The position numbers and the translations under genes are program-made. From positions 5,866,001 to 5,930,000 of the forward strand of contig CP110972.1 in NCBI GenBank assembly GCA_028869255.1: 64,000 nt of DNA, in the 5' to 3' direction. Below, one piece after another: positions 8,799-17,516 of the stretch (its first letter is position 1; each line of letters opens with the position of its first letter). Origin of the DNA: Pseudomonas poae (GTDB lineage Bacteria > Pseudomonadota > Gammaproteobacteria > Pseudomonadales > Pseudomonadaceae). The notes beneath the pieces were generated by a model, which saw nothing but the letters and a program-made list of their open reading frames with translations, did not search any database and was not told the origin of the DNA.

Positions 8799-10681
8799 GT
8801 GCACCCATGCTGACCTCCGCTGAACAGCGCAGTGCTGCGCGGCAACTGACCCTGGCCATGCTGGCCCTGGGTTTATTGATATTGGGCCTGGTATGGCGCT
8901 GGCTGGCGCCGGACCAGACCGGCGTCAGCCAGTTGCTGCTCGGCGTCGCCTCGTTGCTGGTGGCCGTGCCGGTGATGCGTTCGGCGTGGTACAGCCTGCG
9001 TTTCCCGAGCCTGCATGGCATCACCGACCAACTGATCGCCCTGGCGATGATAGGCGCGTGGGCCACGGGCGACCTGCTGACCGCAGCGCTGCTGCCGATC
9101 ATCATGATCTTCGGCCATGTGCTGGAAGAGCGCAGTGTGATCGGCTCCCAGGAGGCGATTCACGCGTTGGGCAAGCTGACCCGCAGCCATGCGCGGTTGG
9201 TACAGGCCGACGGCAGTATTGTTGAAGTGGATAACGGTACGCTGCACACCGGCGATATCGTCGAAGTCCGCGCCGGCGACCGGGTGCCCGCCGATGGTGT
9301 GGTGCTGTCGGGCCAGGCCAGCCTGGACACAGCGCCGATCACCGGTGAGTCGGTGCCACTGGAGGCCAGCGTGGGCGTGCAGGTGTTTGGCGGGGCGATC
9401 AACCTGGATGGTTTGTTGCGCCTGGAGGTGACCCGCACCGGCGATGAGTCGACCCTGGGCAAAGTCATTGCGCTGATGCAGAACGCCGAGCGCTCCAAGC
9501 CGCCGATCACGCGGCTGCTGGAGCGCTATGCCGGCAGCTATATGGTGTTGGTGCTGTTGCTCGCGGCGGTGACCTGGTTTGTGACCAACGATGCCCAGGC
9601 GATGTTGGCCGTGCTGGTGGCGGCGTGCCCGTGTGCGTTGGTGCTGTCGGCACCGGCCACGGCGATTGCCGGAATTGCGGTGGCGGCGCGCCATGGGATT
9701 TTGATTCGCAGCTCGGCGTTTCTGGAAGAGTTGGCCGACCTGACCTCGCTGGTGGTCGACAAGACCGGCACCCTGACCTTTGGCACCCTGCGTTTGCAGT
9801 CCATCGAAACGTCCGCGCCGGACCGCCAGGGCTTGCTGAACCTGGCGGCCAGCCTCGGTTCGGCCAGCAGCCACCCGGTCAGCCGGGCGTTGGCGGGGTT
9901 GGCCACGCAGGAACAGCTGCTGGCGCTGACCGATATCCGCGAGCGCCAGGGCCTTGGGGTGGTGGCGCAGACCGGGCAGGGCGAAGCCGCGTTGGGCCGG
10001 CCGGAGTTGTTTGAGCAATTGGGCATTGTCACCACCACCGTGCCCAACCACGACGGCCCGATTGCCGGGTTGGCGCTGAACGGGCAGTTCCTCGCCTGGC
10101 TGTTGCTGGCCGACAGCGTCAAGCCCGAAGCGCGTCAGGCCCTGCAGGAACTGCGTGACCTGGGCCTGGGCCGCCAGCTGCTGCTCACCGGTGACCGGCA
10201 AAGCGTGGCTGACAGCCTGGCACTCGAGGTGGGCATCAGCGACGTCGAAGCCCAAGCCTTGCCGGAAGACAAGCTCAACCGCGTGCTGGGGGAAATCGGC
10301 AGCGGTTTTCGGCCGATGGTGGTGGGCGACGGGATCAACGATTCCCTGGCGCTCAAGGCTGGCGTGGTCGGCGTGGCGATGGGCGCGGGCGGGGCGGACA
10401 TCGCGTTGGCCTCGGCCGATGTGGTGTTGATCGGCAGCGACCTGCGCCGCCTCGGCACGTGCGTGCGCTTGAGCCGTCAGTGCCGGCACACGCTGCAGGT
10501 CAACGTGATCATCGGTTTGGGCTGGACGCTGGCCATCGTGGTGTTCGCCGCTTTTGGCTGGTTGGGCGCCGCTGGCGCAATGATCGCAGCGGTGCTGCAT
10601 AACCTCAGCACCTTGCTGGTACTGGGCAACGCCGGGCGTTTGCTGCGGTTTCAGGAGCCGCTGTTGAAACTCGACCCATGA
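8795..10681 (+). CDS. Heavy-metal/cation-translocating P1B-type ATPase
   Basis: A 628-residue P-type ATPase. It shows TGES (183-186), the membrane metal motif CPC (278-280), the phosphorylation site DKTGT (322-326), the HP dipeptide of P1B ATPases (360-361) and GDGIND (near 509). There is no N-terminal heavy-metal-binding domain, so the His-rich tail of the SPFH protein upstream might deliver metal. The last membrane helix carries H-N-x-S-T (from residue 602) instead of the M..SS of Cu pumps or the D-x-G of Zn/Cd pumps, so ion specificity cannot be assigned. Coupled by ATGA to the HflK-like gene and to the small ORF that follows. Confidence 0.92.
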   Translation: MSAPMLTSAEQRSAARQLTLAMLALGLLILGLVWRWLAPDQTGVSQLLLGVASLLVAVPVMRSAWYSLRFPSLHGITDQLIALAMIGAWATGDLLTAALLPIIMIFGHVLEERSVIGSQEAIHALGKLTRSHARLVQADGSIVEVDNGTLHTGDIVEVRAGDRVPADGVVLSGQASLDTAPITGESVPLEASVGVQVFGGAINLDGLLRLEVTRTGDESTLGKVIALMQNAERSKPPITRLLERYAGSYMVLVLLLAAVTWFVTNDAQAMLAVLVAACPCALVLSAPATAIAGIAVAARHGILIRSSAFLEELADLTSLVVDKTGTLTFGTLRLQSIETSAPDRQGLLNLAASLGSASSHPVSRALAGLATQEQLLALTDIRERQGLGVVAQTGQGEAALGRPELFEQLGIVTTTVPNHDGPIAGLALNGQFLAWLLLADSVKPEARQALQELRDLGLGRQLLLTGDRQSVADSLALEVGISDVEAQALPEDKLNRVLGEIGSGFRPMVVGDGINDSLALKAGVVGVAMGAGGADIALASADVVLIGSDLRRLGTCVRLSRQCRHTLQVNVIIGLGWTLAIVVFAAFGWLGAAGAMIAAVLHNLSTLLVLGNAGRLLRFQEPLLKLDP

Positions 10682-10812
10682 CCACCGGCTGGAATTTTTC
10701 AGAACTGTGCGCAGCGTTAGTAGTCACTAGAGATGAGGGTGCACCACTGCAAGCGGTGATGTGGCTGAAACAGTGGGTCCAGGACGGATTGCTCGAACGC
10801 CGAACCCCATAG
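10678..10812 (+). CDS. Small ORF (44 aa) coupled to the P-type ATPase gene
   Basis: ATG at 10678 overlaps the ATPase stop codon (ATGA) and runs 44 codons to TAG. The peptide begins MTTGWNFSELCAALV and ends LLERRTP. It is Trp-rich for its size and has no membrane helix. The ATGA coupling seen throughout this operon supports translation, but no family is recognised and it could be a chance extension. A role as small regulatory subunit is speculation. Confidence 0.45.
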   Translation: MTTGWNFSELCAALVVTRDEGAPLQAVMWLKQWVQDGLLERRTP

Positions 10813-10858
10813 AAGGCCGCTATTAAATCGATAGCCTCCTACTTTGTCTTCGGATGGT

Positions 10859-10865
10859 CTACCCT
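10859..10865 (+). promoter_or_regulatory. Possible RpoS-type -10 element upstream of cfa
   Basis: CTACCCT lies 35 bases before the cfa start codon and resembles the sigma-S extended -10 (CTACACT). Known cfa genes of pseudomonads and E. coli are induced in stationary phase by RpoS. No clear -35 box is seen, as is usual for sigma-S. Similarity by eye only. Confidence 0.4.
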
Positions 10866-10899
10866 CACAGCAGACGTCTGAAACAAGGGGGGACTACTC

Positions 10900-12084
10900 A
10901 TGCTCGCGCAACTTCCACCGGCCTTACAGAATCTTCAGCTACCGCTGCGTCTTCGACTCTGGGATGGCCATGAATTCAACTTGGGCCCCGAGCCCAGTGT
11001 GACCATCGTGGTGAAGGACCCCACGGTCGTGTCCAAGCTGACCCACCCAACGCTCGATTCACTGGGCGAAGCCTTTGTTGAGGGCAAATTGGAGCTGGAA
11101 GGCTCCATCACCGAAGTGATCCGGGTGTGCGATGAGTTGAGCCACGCCCTGATCGATGACGACGAGGGGAGTCGTCCGGTGCGCTCGATCCACGACAAGG
11201 CCACTGACGCAGCGGCTATTTCCTACCACTACGACCTGTCCAACGAGTTCTACCAGCTATGGCTGGACCAGGACATGGCGTACTCCTGCGGGTATTTCGA
11301 AACCGGCAGCGAGTCCATCGACCAGGCGCAACAAGACAAATTTCGCCACTTGTGCCGCAAGTTGCGGCTGCAGCCCGGGGAGTATTTGCTCGACGTGGGC
11401 TGCGGTTGGGGCGGGCTGGCGCGTTTTGCGGCGCGCGAATTCGGGGTCAAGGTATTCGGCATCACCCTGAGCAAGGAGCAGCTGGCACTGGCGCGCGAAC
11501 GGGTCAAAGCCGAGGGCCTGGAAGGCCAGGTAGACCTGCAACTGCTGGATTACCGCGACCTGCCTCAGGACGGCCGTTTCGACAAGGTGGTGAGCGTGGG
11601 CATGTTTGAACACGTCGGTCACGCCAACCTGGCGCAATACTGCAAGACCCTGTTTGGCGCGGTGCGTGAAGGTGGCCTGGTGATGAACCATGGCATTACC
11701 GCCAAGCACACCGACGGACGCCCCGTGGGCCGTGGCGCCGGGGAGTTTATCGAGCGTTATGTGTTCCCTAATGGCGAGCTGCCGCACCTGGCGATGATGA
11801 CCGCGGAAATCAGTGAAGTCGGGCTGGAAGTGGTCGATGTCGAAAGCTTGCGCTTGCACTACGCCCGCACCCTCGACCATTGGAGCGAGCGCCTGGAAGA
11901 CAACCTCGAAGCAGCGGCGAAGATGGTGCCGGAGCAGGCGTTGCGCATCTGGCGTCTGTACCTGGCCGGCTGCGCCTATGCGTTTGCCCGGGGCTGGATC
12001 AACCTGCACCAGATCCTGGCGGTAAAACCCCACGCTGATGGCAGCCATGAACTGCCGTGGACGCGGGAGGATATCTACCGCTGA
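10900..12084 (+). CDS. cfa: Cyclopropane-fatty-acyl-phospholipid synthase
   Basis: A 394-residue enzyme that methylenates unsaturated acyl chains of membrane phospholipids using SAM, giving cyclopropane fatty acids in stationary phase. The SAM-binding motif LLDVGCGWGGLARFAAREFG lies near residue 165. The CFA-specific AISYHYDLSNEFYQLWLD and the later EFIERYVFPNGELPHL, with the C-terminal tyrosine-containing segment, are present. The ATG at 10900 follows a strong Shine-Dalgarno (AAGGGGGG). Length is normal. A REPIN follows the stop codon, separating it from the convergent cardiolipin synthase gene. Confidence 0.93.
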   Translation: MLAQLPPALQNLQLPLRLRLWDGHEFNLGPEPSVTIVVKDPTVVSKLTHPTLDSLGEAFVEGKLELEGSITEVIRVCDELSHALIDDDEGSRPVRSIHDKATDAAAISYHYDLSNEFYQLWLDQDMAYSCGYFETGSESIDQAQQDKFRHLCRKLRLQPGEYLLDVGCGWGGLARFAAREFGVKVFGITLSKEQLALARERVKAEGLEGQVDLQLLDYRDLPQDGRFDKVVSVGMFEHVGHANLAQYCKTLFGAVREGGLVMNHGITAKHTDGRPVGRGAGEFIERYVFPNGELPHLAMMTAEISEVGLEVVDVESLRLHYARTLDHWSERLEDNLEAAAKMVPEQALRIWRLYLAGCAYAFARGWINLHQILAVKPHADGSHELPWTREDIYR

Positions 12085-12110
12085 TCTTCAAAACAAAGGC
12101 GATCAAAAAC

Positions 12111-12198
12111 TGTGGGAGCTGGCTTGCCTGCGATGGCGGTGTATCACGACCGGATGAGTCGACTGACACACCGCCATCGCAGGCAAGCCAGCTCCACA
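12111..12198. repeat. REPIN between convergent cfa and cls genes
   Basis: Inverted REP arms TGTGGGAGCTGGCTTGCCTG and reverse complement, extended by GCGATGGCGGTGT / ACACCGCCATCGC, around a short centre. This is the GCTTGCCTGCG subtype, different from the copy at 4694. It fills the space between two converging genes and may act as a bidirectional mRNA-stabilising hairpin. Confidence 0.87.
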
Positions 12199-12216
12199 TT
12201 GGTTTTGTGTTGAAAG

Positions 12217-13665
12217 TTAGAGAATCGGTGAAATAAGCCGCGCCACCCGCATGCCCAGTTGTTGCAGACGGCGGGTTTCGCGGCTTTCTTCCTGGCTGAC
12301 TTCATGGGCCAGGGCGAAGTCGTCCAGCAGCATCTGCTCGACTTGCTTGGCGAAGGCTTCATCGACGGTGAGCAACATCACTTCAAAATTCAGCCGGAAT
12401 GAACGGTTGTCCATATTCGCACTGCCGATCGCGCTGATCTCGCTGTCCACCAACACCACCTTCTGATGCAGAAAGCCCGGCGTATAGCGGAATACCCGCA
12501 CGCCGGCGCGTACTGCTTCGATGGCATAGAGGCTGGAGGCGGCGTAGACGATGCGGTGGTCGGGGCGCGATGGCAGCAGCAGGCGCACATCCACCCCACG
12601 CAATACCGCCAGGCGCAGCGCGGCAAACACGGCTTCGTCGGGGATGAAATACGGGCTGGTGATCCACACGCGCTCGGTCGCGGCATGGATGGCTTCGACG
12701 AAAAACAGCGAGCAGGTTTCATACGGGTCGGCCGGGCCGCTGGCGAGCAATTGGCAGAGCACGCCGTCTTCGGGGTAGGCGTCCGGCAGGATCAGCGGCG
12801 GCAGCTCACGGGCGGCCCAGAACCAGTCTTCGGCAAACGACTCCTGCAGGCACGCCACCACCGGGCCGGTGACCTGCACATGGGTGTCGCGCCACGGCGC
12901 CAGCGGTGGTTTTTTGCCCAGGTATTCATCGCCCACGTTGTGCCCGCCGACGAACCCGGTAAGGCCGTCCACCACCACGATCTTGCGGTGGTTGCGGAAG
13001 TTGACCTGGAACCGATTGAGCCAGCCGCTGCGGGTGGCGAAGGCTTTGACCTGCACCCCGGCGTCGCGCAGCGATTGCACGTAGCGATGGGGCAGGGCGT
13101 GGCTGCCGATGCGGTCGTAGAGCACGTAAATGGCCACGCCTTGAGCGGCTTTCTCCTTCAACAGGGCATGCAGTTGGCGGCCCAGTTCGTCGTCATGAAT
13201 GATGAAGAACTGGAACAGCACCGCTGTCTTGGCGTTGCGGATGGCCTCGAAGATCGCGCTGAAGGTGGCGTCGCCATTGATCAACAAGCGCACTTCGTTG
13301 TTGGCCAGGCACGGCATGCGGCCCAGCTTGGGCATGGCGCGCAACGAGGCGTAGGCGCTGGAGTTGCGTGCGGCCAGGGCCTCCTCGACCCACGGGCGCC
13401 AGTTCAGCTCGGTGATGGCGGTGTGCATTTCCTGATTGGCCTGGCGACGCGCCTGGATGTACGCGTCGAAGGTGCTGCGGCCGAAGATCAGGTAGGGAAT
13501 CAGCGTGAGGTAGGGCATGAACATCAGCGACAAGGCCCAGGCGATCGAGCCTTGGGCGGTCCTGACGGTCAGCACCGCGTGGATCGCGGCGAGGGTCCCG
13601 AGAAAGTGCAGCGTGGCGATGAAGTAGGCGAGTAGGTGCGGGCCAAAGAAATCCATGAACGACAT
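12217..13665 (-). CDS. clsA: Cardiolipin synthase A (PLD family)
   Basis: Condenses two phosphatidylglycerol molecules to cardiolipin at the inner membrane. The 482-residue product has two N-terminal membrane helices (~5-65). It has two phospholipase-D HKD motifs: [20 protein letters not shown] (near 230) and [20 protein letters not shown] (near 405). Length is typical of ClsA. The ATG at 13665 is chosen. An upstream TTG at 13677 and internal ATG at 13656 are possible; the GGAG at -2 of 13665 fits the 13656 start slightly better. Convergent with cfa. Confidence 0.92.
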   Translation of the reverse strand: MSFMDFFGPHLLAYFIATLHFLGTLAAIHAVLTVRTAQGSIAWALSLMFMPYLTLIPYLIFGRSTFDAYIQARRQANQEMHTAITELNWRPWVEEALAARNSSAYASLRAMPKLGRMPCLANNEVRLLINGDATFSAIFEAIRNAKTAVLFQFFIIHDDELGRQLHALLKEKAAQGVAIYVLYDRIGSHALPHRYVQSLRDAGVQVKAFATRSGWLNRFQVNFRNHRKIVVVDGLTGFVGGHNVGDEYLGKKPPLAPWRDTHVQVTGPVVACLQESFAEDWFWAARELPPLILPDAYPEDGVLCQLLASGPADPYETCSLFFVEAIHAATERVWITSPYFIPDEAVFAALRLAVLRGVDVRLLLPSRPDHRIVYAASSLYAIEAVRAGVRVFRYTPGFLHQKVVLVDSEISAIGSANMDNRSFRLNFEVMLLTVDEAFAKQVEQMLLDDFALAHEVSQEESRETRRLQQLGMRVARLISPIL

Positions 13666-13786
13666 GACTCCAGACAATCCATTGCCTAACAGACCATGAA
13701 CGGCCGCGAATGTCGCTATTTTATTTGCCGTGCAACACTGGCACTTTTGCGGCGTCTAACGCCCACAATTGCCCAGGAGTTACCCG

Positions 13787-14308
13787 ATGAACGCTCGTCT
13801 GCTCTGTTTGTCCATGGTTTTTGGTTTGTCGCTGCCGGTGGCGGCGCAGGCGCAGATGCTGGCGCCGGGCTTGTGGGAGTTGACCACCAGCAATATGAAA
13901 GTCGATAACCAGGACTTGCCGGACTTGTCGCTGATCCTCGGTCAGCTCAAGCAACAGATGACCCCGGAACAGCGCGCCATGCTGGAAAAACAGGGCATCA
14001 CCATGGCCGGCAAAGGCGTGCAGGTGTGCCTGACACCCGCCCAGGTCGCCTCCGACTCAATCCCCTTGACCGACCCGCAATCGGGCTGCAAACAGGAAGT
14101 GACCGACAAGACCGGCAACCAGTGGAAATTCCGCTTCAGCTGCCCGAAAGCCCAGGGCACTGGCGTGGCCACCTTCCAGAGTCAGAAAGAGTTCACCACC
14201 GCCGTCAACGGCACCTTCAATGCCACCGGGGTTCAGCAAAAGGGCAGCCTGGACACCCACGCCCAGTGGCTGGGCAACGATTGCGGTACGGTAAAACCTC
14301 GCGCTTAA
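13787..14308 (+). CDS. DUF3617 family secreted protein
   Basis: A 173-residue protein with a clear Sec signal peptide (MNARLLCLSMVFGLSLPVAA, cleavage after AQA). The mature part begins MLAPGLWELTTSNMKV, the hallmark of DUF3617 (periplasmic proteins of unknown function). It keeps four Cys (CLTPAQ, GCKQ, FSCPK, NDCG) that may form disulfides. The start at 13787 has CAGGAG ten bases upstream. Its stop overlaps that of the convergent pyrC2 gene by two bases. Function unknown. Confidence 0.82.
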   Translation: MNARLLCLSMVFGLSLPVAAQAQMLAPGLWELTTSNMKVDNQDLPDLSLILGQLKQQMTPEQRAMLEKQGITMAGKGVQVCLTPAQVASDSIPLTDPQSGCKQEVTDKTGNQWKFRFSCPKAQGTGVATFQSQKEFTTAVNGTFNATGVQQKGSLDTHAQWLGNDCGTVKPRA

Positions 14309-15641
14309 CGCAAAAAATACAGGGGCAGGCCCTGGCAGCTGTCGACCACCTGGCCGTTGTGCCACGCCAGGTGGCCGGAGACTAACGTGGTGCTGACGCT
14401 ATGGCGAAAGCTGCGTTCGGCAAACGGTGTCCAGCCGCAGCGGGCAAGGATCGGCTGGCTGCTCACCGGCTTGCCCGCAGGCTCCGGTTTGATCAACACC
14501 AGATCGGCCCAATACCCCTCGCGTAGATAACCCCGATCCGGGATGGCAAACAGGTCGGCCACGCGATGACTGGTTTTCGCCACCAGGGTGGTCAACGGCA
14601 ACAGCCCGTCGGCCACCAGCTCCAACAACGCCGGCAGCGCGTGCTGCACCAGGGCAAACCCGACGGCGCTTCACGATAGCCCAACTGTTTTTGCGCCCAG
14701 GTATGCGGCGCATGATCGGTGCCAATCACATCCAGACGATCACTGAGCAAGGCTTGGCGCAAGGCGTCGCGGTCGGCGCGGGTCTTGATCGCCGGGTTGC
14801 ATTTGATCTGGTGGCCGAGGCGGTGATAGTCGTGGTCATCGAACAGCAGGTGGTGGATGCAGACTTCGGCGGTGATGCGTTTTTGGGCCAGTGGCTTGTC
14901 TTCGAACAGCGCCAACTCGCGGGCGCTGGTCAGGTGCAGCACATGCAGGCGCGTACCAAAGCGCGTCGCCAATTCCACGGCGTAGGACGATGAGCGATAA
15001 CACGCCTCGGCATCCCGGATCAGCGGGTGGGCCACGGGCGGGATCTTGTCGCCGAAGCGCTCGCGCAGGCGCTGCTCGTTGGCCTGAATGCTCGGCGTGT
15101 GTTCGCAGTGGGCCAGCAGGATCGTCGGCACATCGGCAAACAGCCGCTCCAGAATCTGTGGGTCGTCCACCAGCATATTGCCGGTGGAGGCGCCCATGAA
15201 CACTTTGACCCCGGCCACCTCACGCGGGTCGAGGGCGGCGACGGTGTCGAGGTTGTCGTTGCTCACGCCAAAGTGAAAACCGTAGTTGGCCACCGAATGC
15301 AGCGCGGCGCGGCGCTTCTTGTCGGCCAGCGCTTGCAGGTTCAGGGTGGCCGGGTTGGTGTTGGGCATGTCCATGAAGCTGGTGATGCCGCCGGCCACCG
15401 CCGCCCGGGATTCACTGTAGAAACTGCCTTTGTCCGGCGCGCCGGGTTCACGGAAATGCACCTGGTCGTCGATCATGCCCGGCAGCAGCCACTGCCCTTG
15501 CGCGTCGATAGCCACCGGCGCATTGCAGCCCTGGATGCTGCTGGCGATCTTCTCGATACGGCCATTGCCGATCAGCACATCGGCATCGAATTCCTGGCCT
15601 TCATTCACCAGTCGGGCATTGCGGATCAGCAGGCGGCTCAT
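14305..15641 (-). CDS. pyrC: Dihydroorotase paralogue PyrC2 (Zur island), frameshifted in this sequence
   Basis: Dihydroorotase (carbamoyl-aspartate cyclisation, pyrimidine pathway), ~445 residues after repair. The N-terminal reading frame (15641 to about 14655) shows DDQVHFREPG, FMDMPNTNPA, HLTSA and GTDHAPH. The frame then runs into nonsense, while the expected C-terminus (from QHALPALLELVADG) continues one base off to 14305. Restoring one C in the CCC of CCCTGG (plus-strand GGG 14652-14654) repairs it. The usual first metal His of HxH is Gln (DDQVH), as in some type I enzymes. Last gene of the folE2-znuCBA-hisI2-camH operon, three bases after camH. A zinc-sparing back-up role is inferred from context. 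Confidence 0.87.
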
Positions 15642-15644
15642 GGT

Positions 15645-16205
15645 TCAGAACTCGTTTTGCAGGGCTTTGTAACCGCGCACCAGGTCGACATTGGTGCGGG
15701 CCACGTCTTCGGAAAACTCCGAGGCGCTGACGCTCACCGGCGGGAATTGCGACAGGTCGGTGTTAGGCCCGATGCGGGTGGTGGAGGGTACGTAGAACGC
15801 GGCGGGCAGGTCGCGGCCGTCGACCACCGAGTTGTGGCGCACCACGCAGCCATCGCCGACGGCGCAGTTGAACAGCACGCTGTTGAAGCCGATAAACACC
15901 CGGTCGCCGACGGTGCAGGGGCCGTGGACGATGGAGCGGTGCGCGATGGAAGTAAACTCGCCAATGGTCACCGCCGCGCCGGACTTGGAGTGGATGACCA
16001 CGCCGTCCTGGATATTCGAATTGGCGCCGATGGTGATCGGGTCCATGGCGCCGCTGGCGTCGACTTCGTCGGCACGGATCACGGCGTACGGGCCGACGAA
16101 CACGTTCTCGCCGATGATGACCTTGCCGCAGATGATCGCGGTCTTGTCGACGTAGGCCGATTCGGCAATCACCGGCAGGTCGCCGGAAGGGTTCTTGCGG
16201 ATCAT
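15645..16205 (-). CDS. Gamma-class carbonic anhydrase-like protein (CamH type)
   Basis: A 186-residue left-handed beta-helix protein made of hexapeptide repeats (e.g. IICGKVIIGENVFVGPYAVIRAD), with metal-ligand histidines in VIHSK, SIAHRSIVHG and VRHNS. This fits gamma-carbonic anhydrase or related acyltransferases. Zur-regulated CamH homologues can use iron or cobalt instead of zinc, so it may keep carbonic anhydrase activity during zinc starvation (family knowledge, not shown here). The start overlaps the hisI2 stop (ATGA at 16202-16205), evidence for operon coupling. Confidence 0.87.
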   Translation of the reverse strand: MIRKNPSGDLPVIAESAYVDKTAIICGKVIIGENVFVGPYAVIRADEVDASGAMDPITIGANSNIQDGVVIHSKSGAAVTIGEFTSIAHRSIVHGPCTVGDRVFIGFNSVLFNCAVGDGCVVRHNSVVDGRDLPAAFYVPSTTRIGPNTDLSQFPPVSVSASEFSEDVARTNVDLVRGYKALQNEF

Positions 16206-16630
16206 GCAGTGGGCTCCTTTTTAAGAGGCGAGGTGATGATATGAACGTAGGCGCCGTCGATGGCGTTGTAGAAGCAGGTGGGCCGACCGGTGTGGCAGGC
16301 CGGACCTTGCTGGTCGACGATCAGCAGCACTGCGTCGCCGTCGCAATCCAGGCGCGCTTCAACCAACTGTTGCCAGTGGCCGGAGGATTCACCCTTGCGC
16401 CACAGCTGCCGGCGCGAGCGCGACCAGTAGCAGACCTGCCCGGTGGCCAGGGTTTCGCTGAGGGCCTGGCGGTTCATCCAGGCCAGCATCAGCACCTCGC
16501 CGCTGCCGTGTTGCTGGGCGATGGCGGCAATCAAGCCATCGCTGTTCCACGGCAGCGCACCGAGCACCTGTTCGAGTGGAAAGCGGCTGCCGAGGGCAGC
16601 CCCTTCCAGGTCGAGCATGCTCAGGGTCAT
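16202..16630 (-). CDS. hisI: Phosphoribosyl-AMP cyclohydrolase paralogue (HisI2)
   Basis: Third step of histidine synthesis: hydrolysis of phosphoribosyl-AMP. The 142-residue product has the metal motifs RLDCDGDAVLL (three acidic ligands) and CHTGRPTCFY (two Cys). It also has the substrate loop SGEVLMLAWMNRQAL and a YWSRSRRQLWRKGESSGH segment. Unlike the housekeeping hisI next to hisE/tatABC, this copy sits inside a Zur operon. The ATG at 16630 overlaps the znuA stop by four bases; an upstream start would run deep into znuA. Whether it works with a metal other than zinc cannot be read from sequence. Confidence 0.88.
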   Translation of the reverse strand: MTLSMLDLEGAALGSRFPLEQVLGALPWNSDGLIAAIAQQHGSGEVLMLAWMNRQALSETLATGQVCYWSRSRRQLWRKGESSGHWQQLVEARLDCDGDAVLLIVDQQGPACHTGRPTCFYNAIDGAYVHIITSPLKKEPTA

Positions 16631-17505
16631 GGCTTGCCCAGGGCGGCGCACAAGGTGTTGAGGTTGTATTCGAACAGCCCGGTGAAGGTGCTGGCCGGGC
16701 CTTCTGCGGCGAGGGCGTCGGAGTACAGCGTGCCGCCGATCTGCGCGCCGCTTTCATCCGCGATCTGCTTGAGCAGGCGCGAGTCTTTGATGTTTTCCAT
16801 GAACACGGCTTTGACCTTGTCTTTGCGGATCTGGGTGATCAGCGCCGCGACTTCGGCGGCCGACGGCTCACGCTCGGTGGACAAGCCTTGTGGCGCCAGG
16901 AACTGGATGCCATAGGCCTGGCCCAGGTAACCGAAGGCGTCATGGGACGTCACGATGCGACGGTTGCCCGGTGGCAGCGCGCCGAACTTGGCCTTGGCTT
17001 CTGCCAGCAGGCGGTAGATTTCTTTCAGGTAGGCCTGGCTGTTGCGCTGGTAGTCGGCCTTGTTGGCCGGGTCGGCAGCCACCAGTGCCTTGGTGATGTT
17101 GTTCACATAGATTTCGGCGTTGGCCAGGTTATGCCAGGCGTGCGGGTCGGGGATGGTTTCGCCGTCTTCCTCCATGGTGTGGGAAATCACGCCTTTGCTG
17201 GCGGTGACCACGGTGGCTTTGGTCTCGGTGCTGGTCACCAGGCGGTCCAGCCAGGGCTCGAAACCGAGGCCGTTTTTGATGATGACCTTGGCCTTGAGCA
17301 ACGCCTTGGCGTCGTCGGGGGTTGGCTCGTAGGTGTGGGCGTCGGAATCCGGGCCGACCATGTTGCTGATCTGGATGTGGTCGCCACCGATCTGGTGGGT
17401 TATGTCATCCAGAATGCTGAAGCTGGTAACCACCTGGAGTTTGTCGGCGGCCTGCGCCATCGACAGCGGCAGCAGAAGACTGAACAGCACGAGTAAAGCG
17501 CGCAT
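16627..17505 (-). CDS. znuA: Zinc/metal ABC transporter substrate-binding protein (ZnuA-like)
   Basis: Periplasmic cluster A-I metal-binding protein of 292 residues with a Sec signal peptide (cleavage after AQAAD). Putative metal ligands are His in DAHTYEPTP, His in DPHAWHNLAN, His in VTSHDAFGYL and an acidic residue in GGTLYSDALA. The His/Asp-rich loop of classical ZnuA is only a short EEDGE stretch, so it may be an AztC/MntC-like variant. Zinc is inferred from the Zur operon. The start at 17505 has GAGG nine bases upstream; an ATG at 17520 overlapping the znuB stop is an alternative. Confidence 0.88.
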   Translation of the reverse strand: MRALLVLFSLLLPLSMAQAADKLQVVTSFSILDDITHQIGGDHIQISNMVGPDSDAHTYEPTPDDAKALLKAKVIIKNGLGFEPWLDRLVTSTETKATVVTASKGVISHTMEEDGETIPDPHAWHNLANAEIYVNNITKALVAADPANKADYQRNSQAYLKEIYRLLAEAKAKFGALPPGNRRIVTSHDAFGYLGQAYGIQFLAPQGLSTEREPSAAEVAALITQIRKDKVKAVFMENIKDSRLLKQIADESGAQIGGTLYSDALAAEGPASTFTGLFEYNLNTLCAALGKP

Positions 17506-17516
17506 CGGGTAACACC

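Noticed and set aside
12466-13635. Long plus-strand open frame opposite cardiolipin synthase, and similar long antisense frames at 41082-43316, 45969-47459, 47372-49282, 29833-31305 and 38576-40432
   Set aside because: They lie antisense to clear genes, have low-complexity His/Gln/Gly-rich translations and no domains; they are shadows of GC-rich codon bias.
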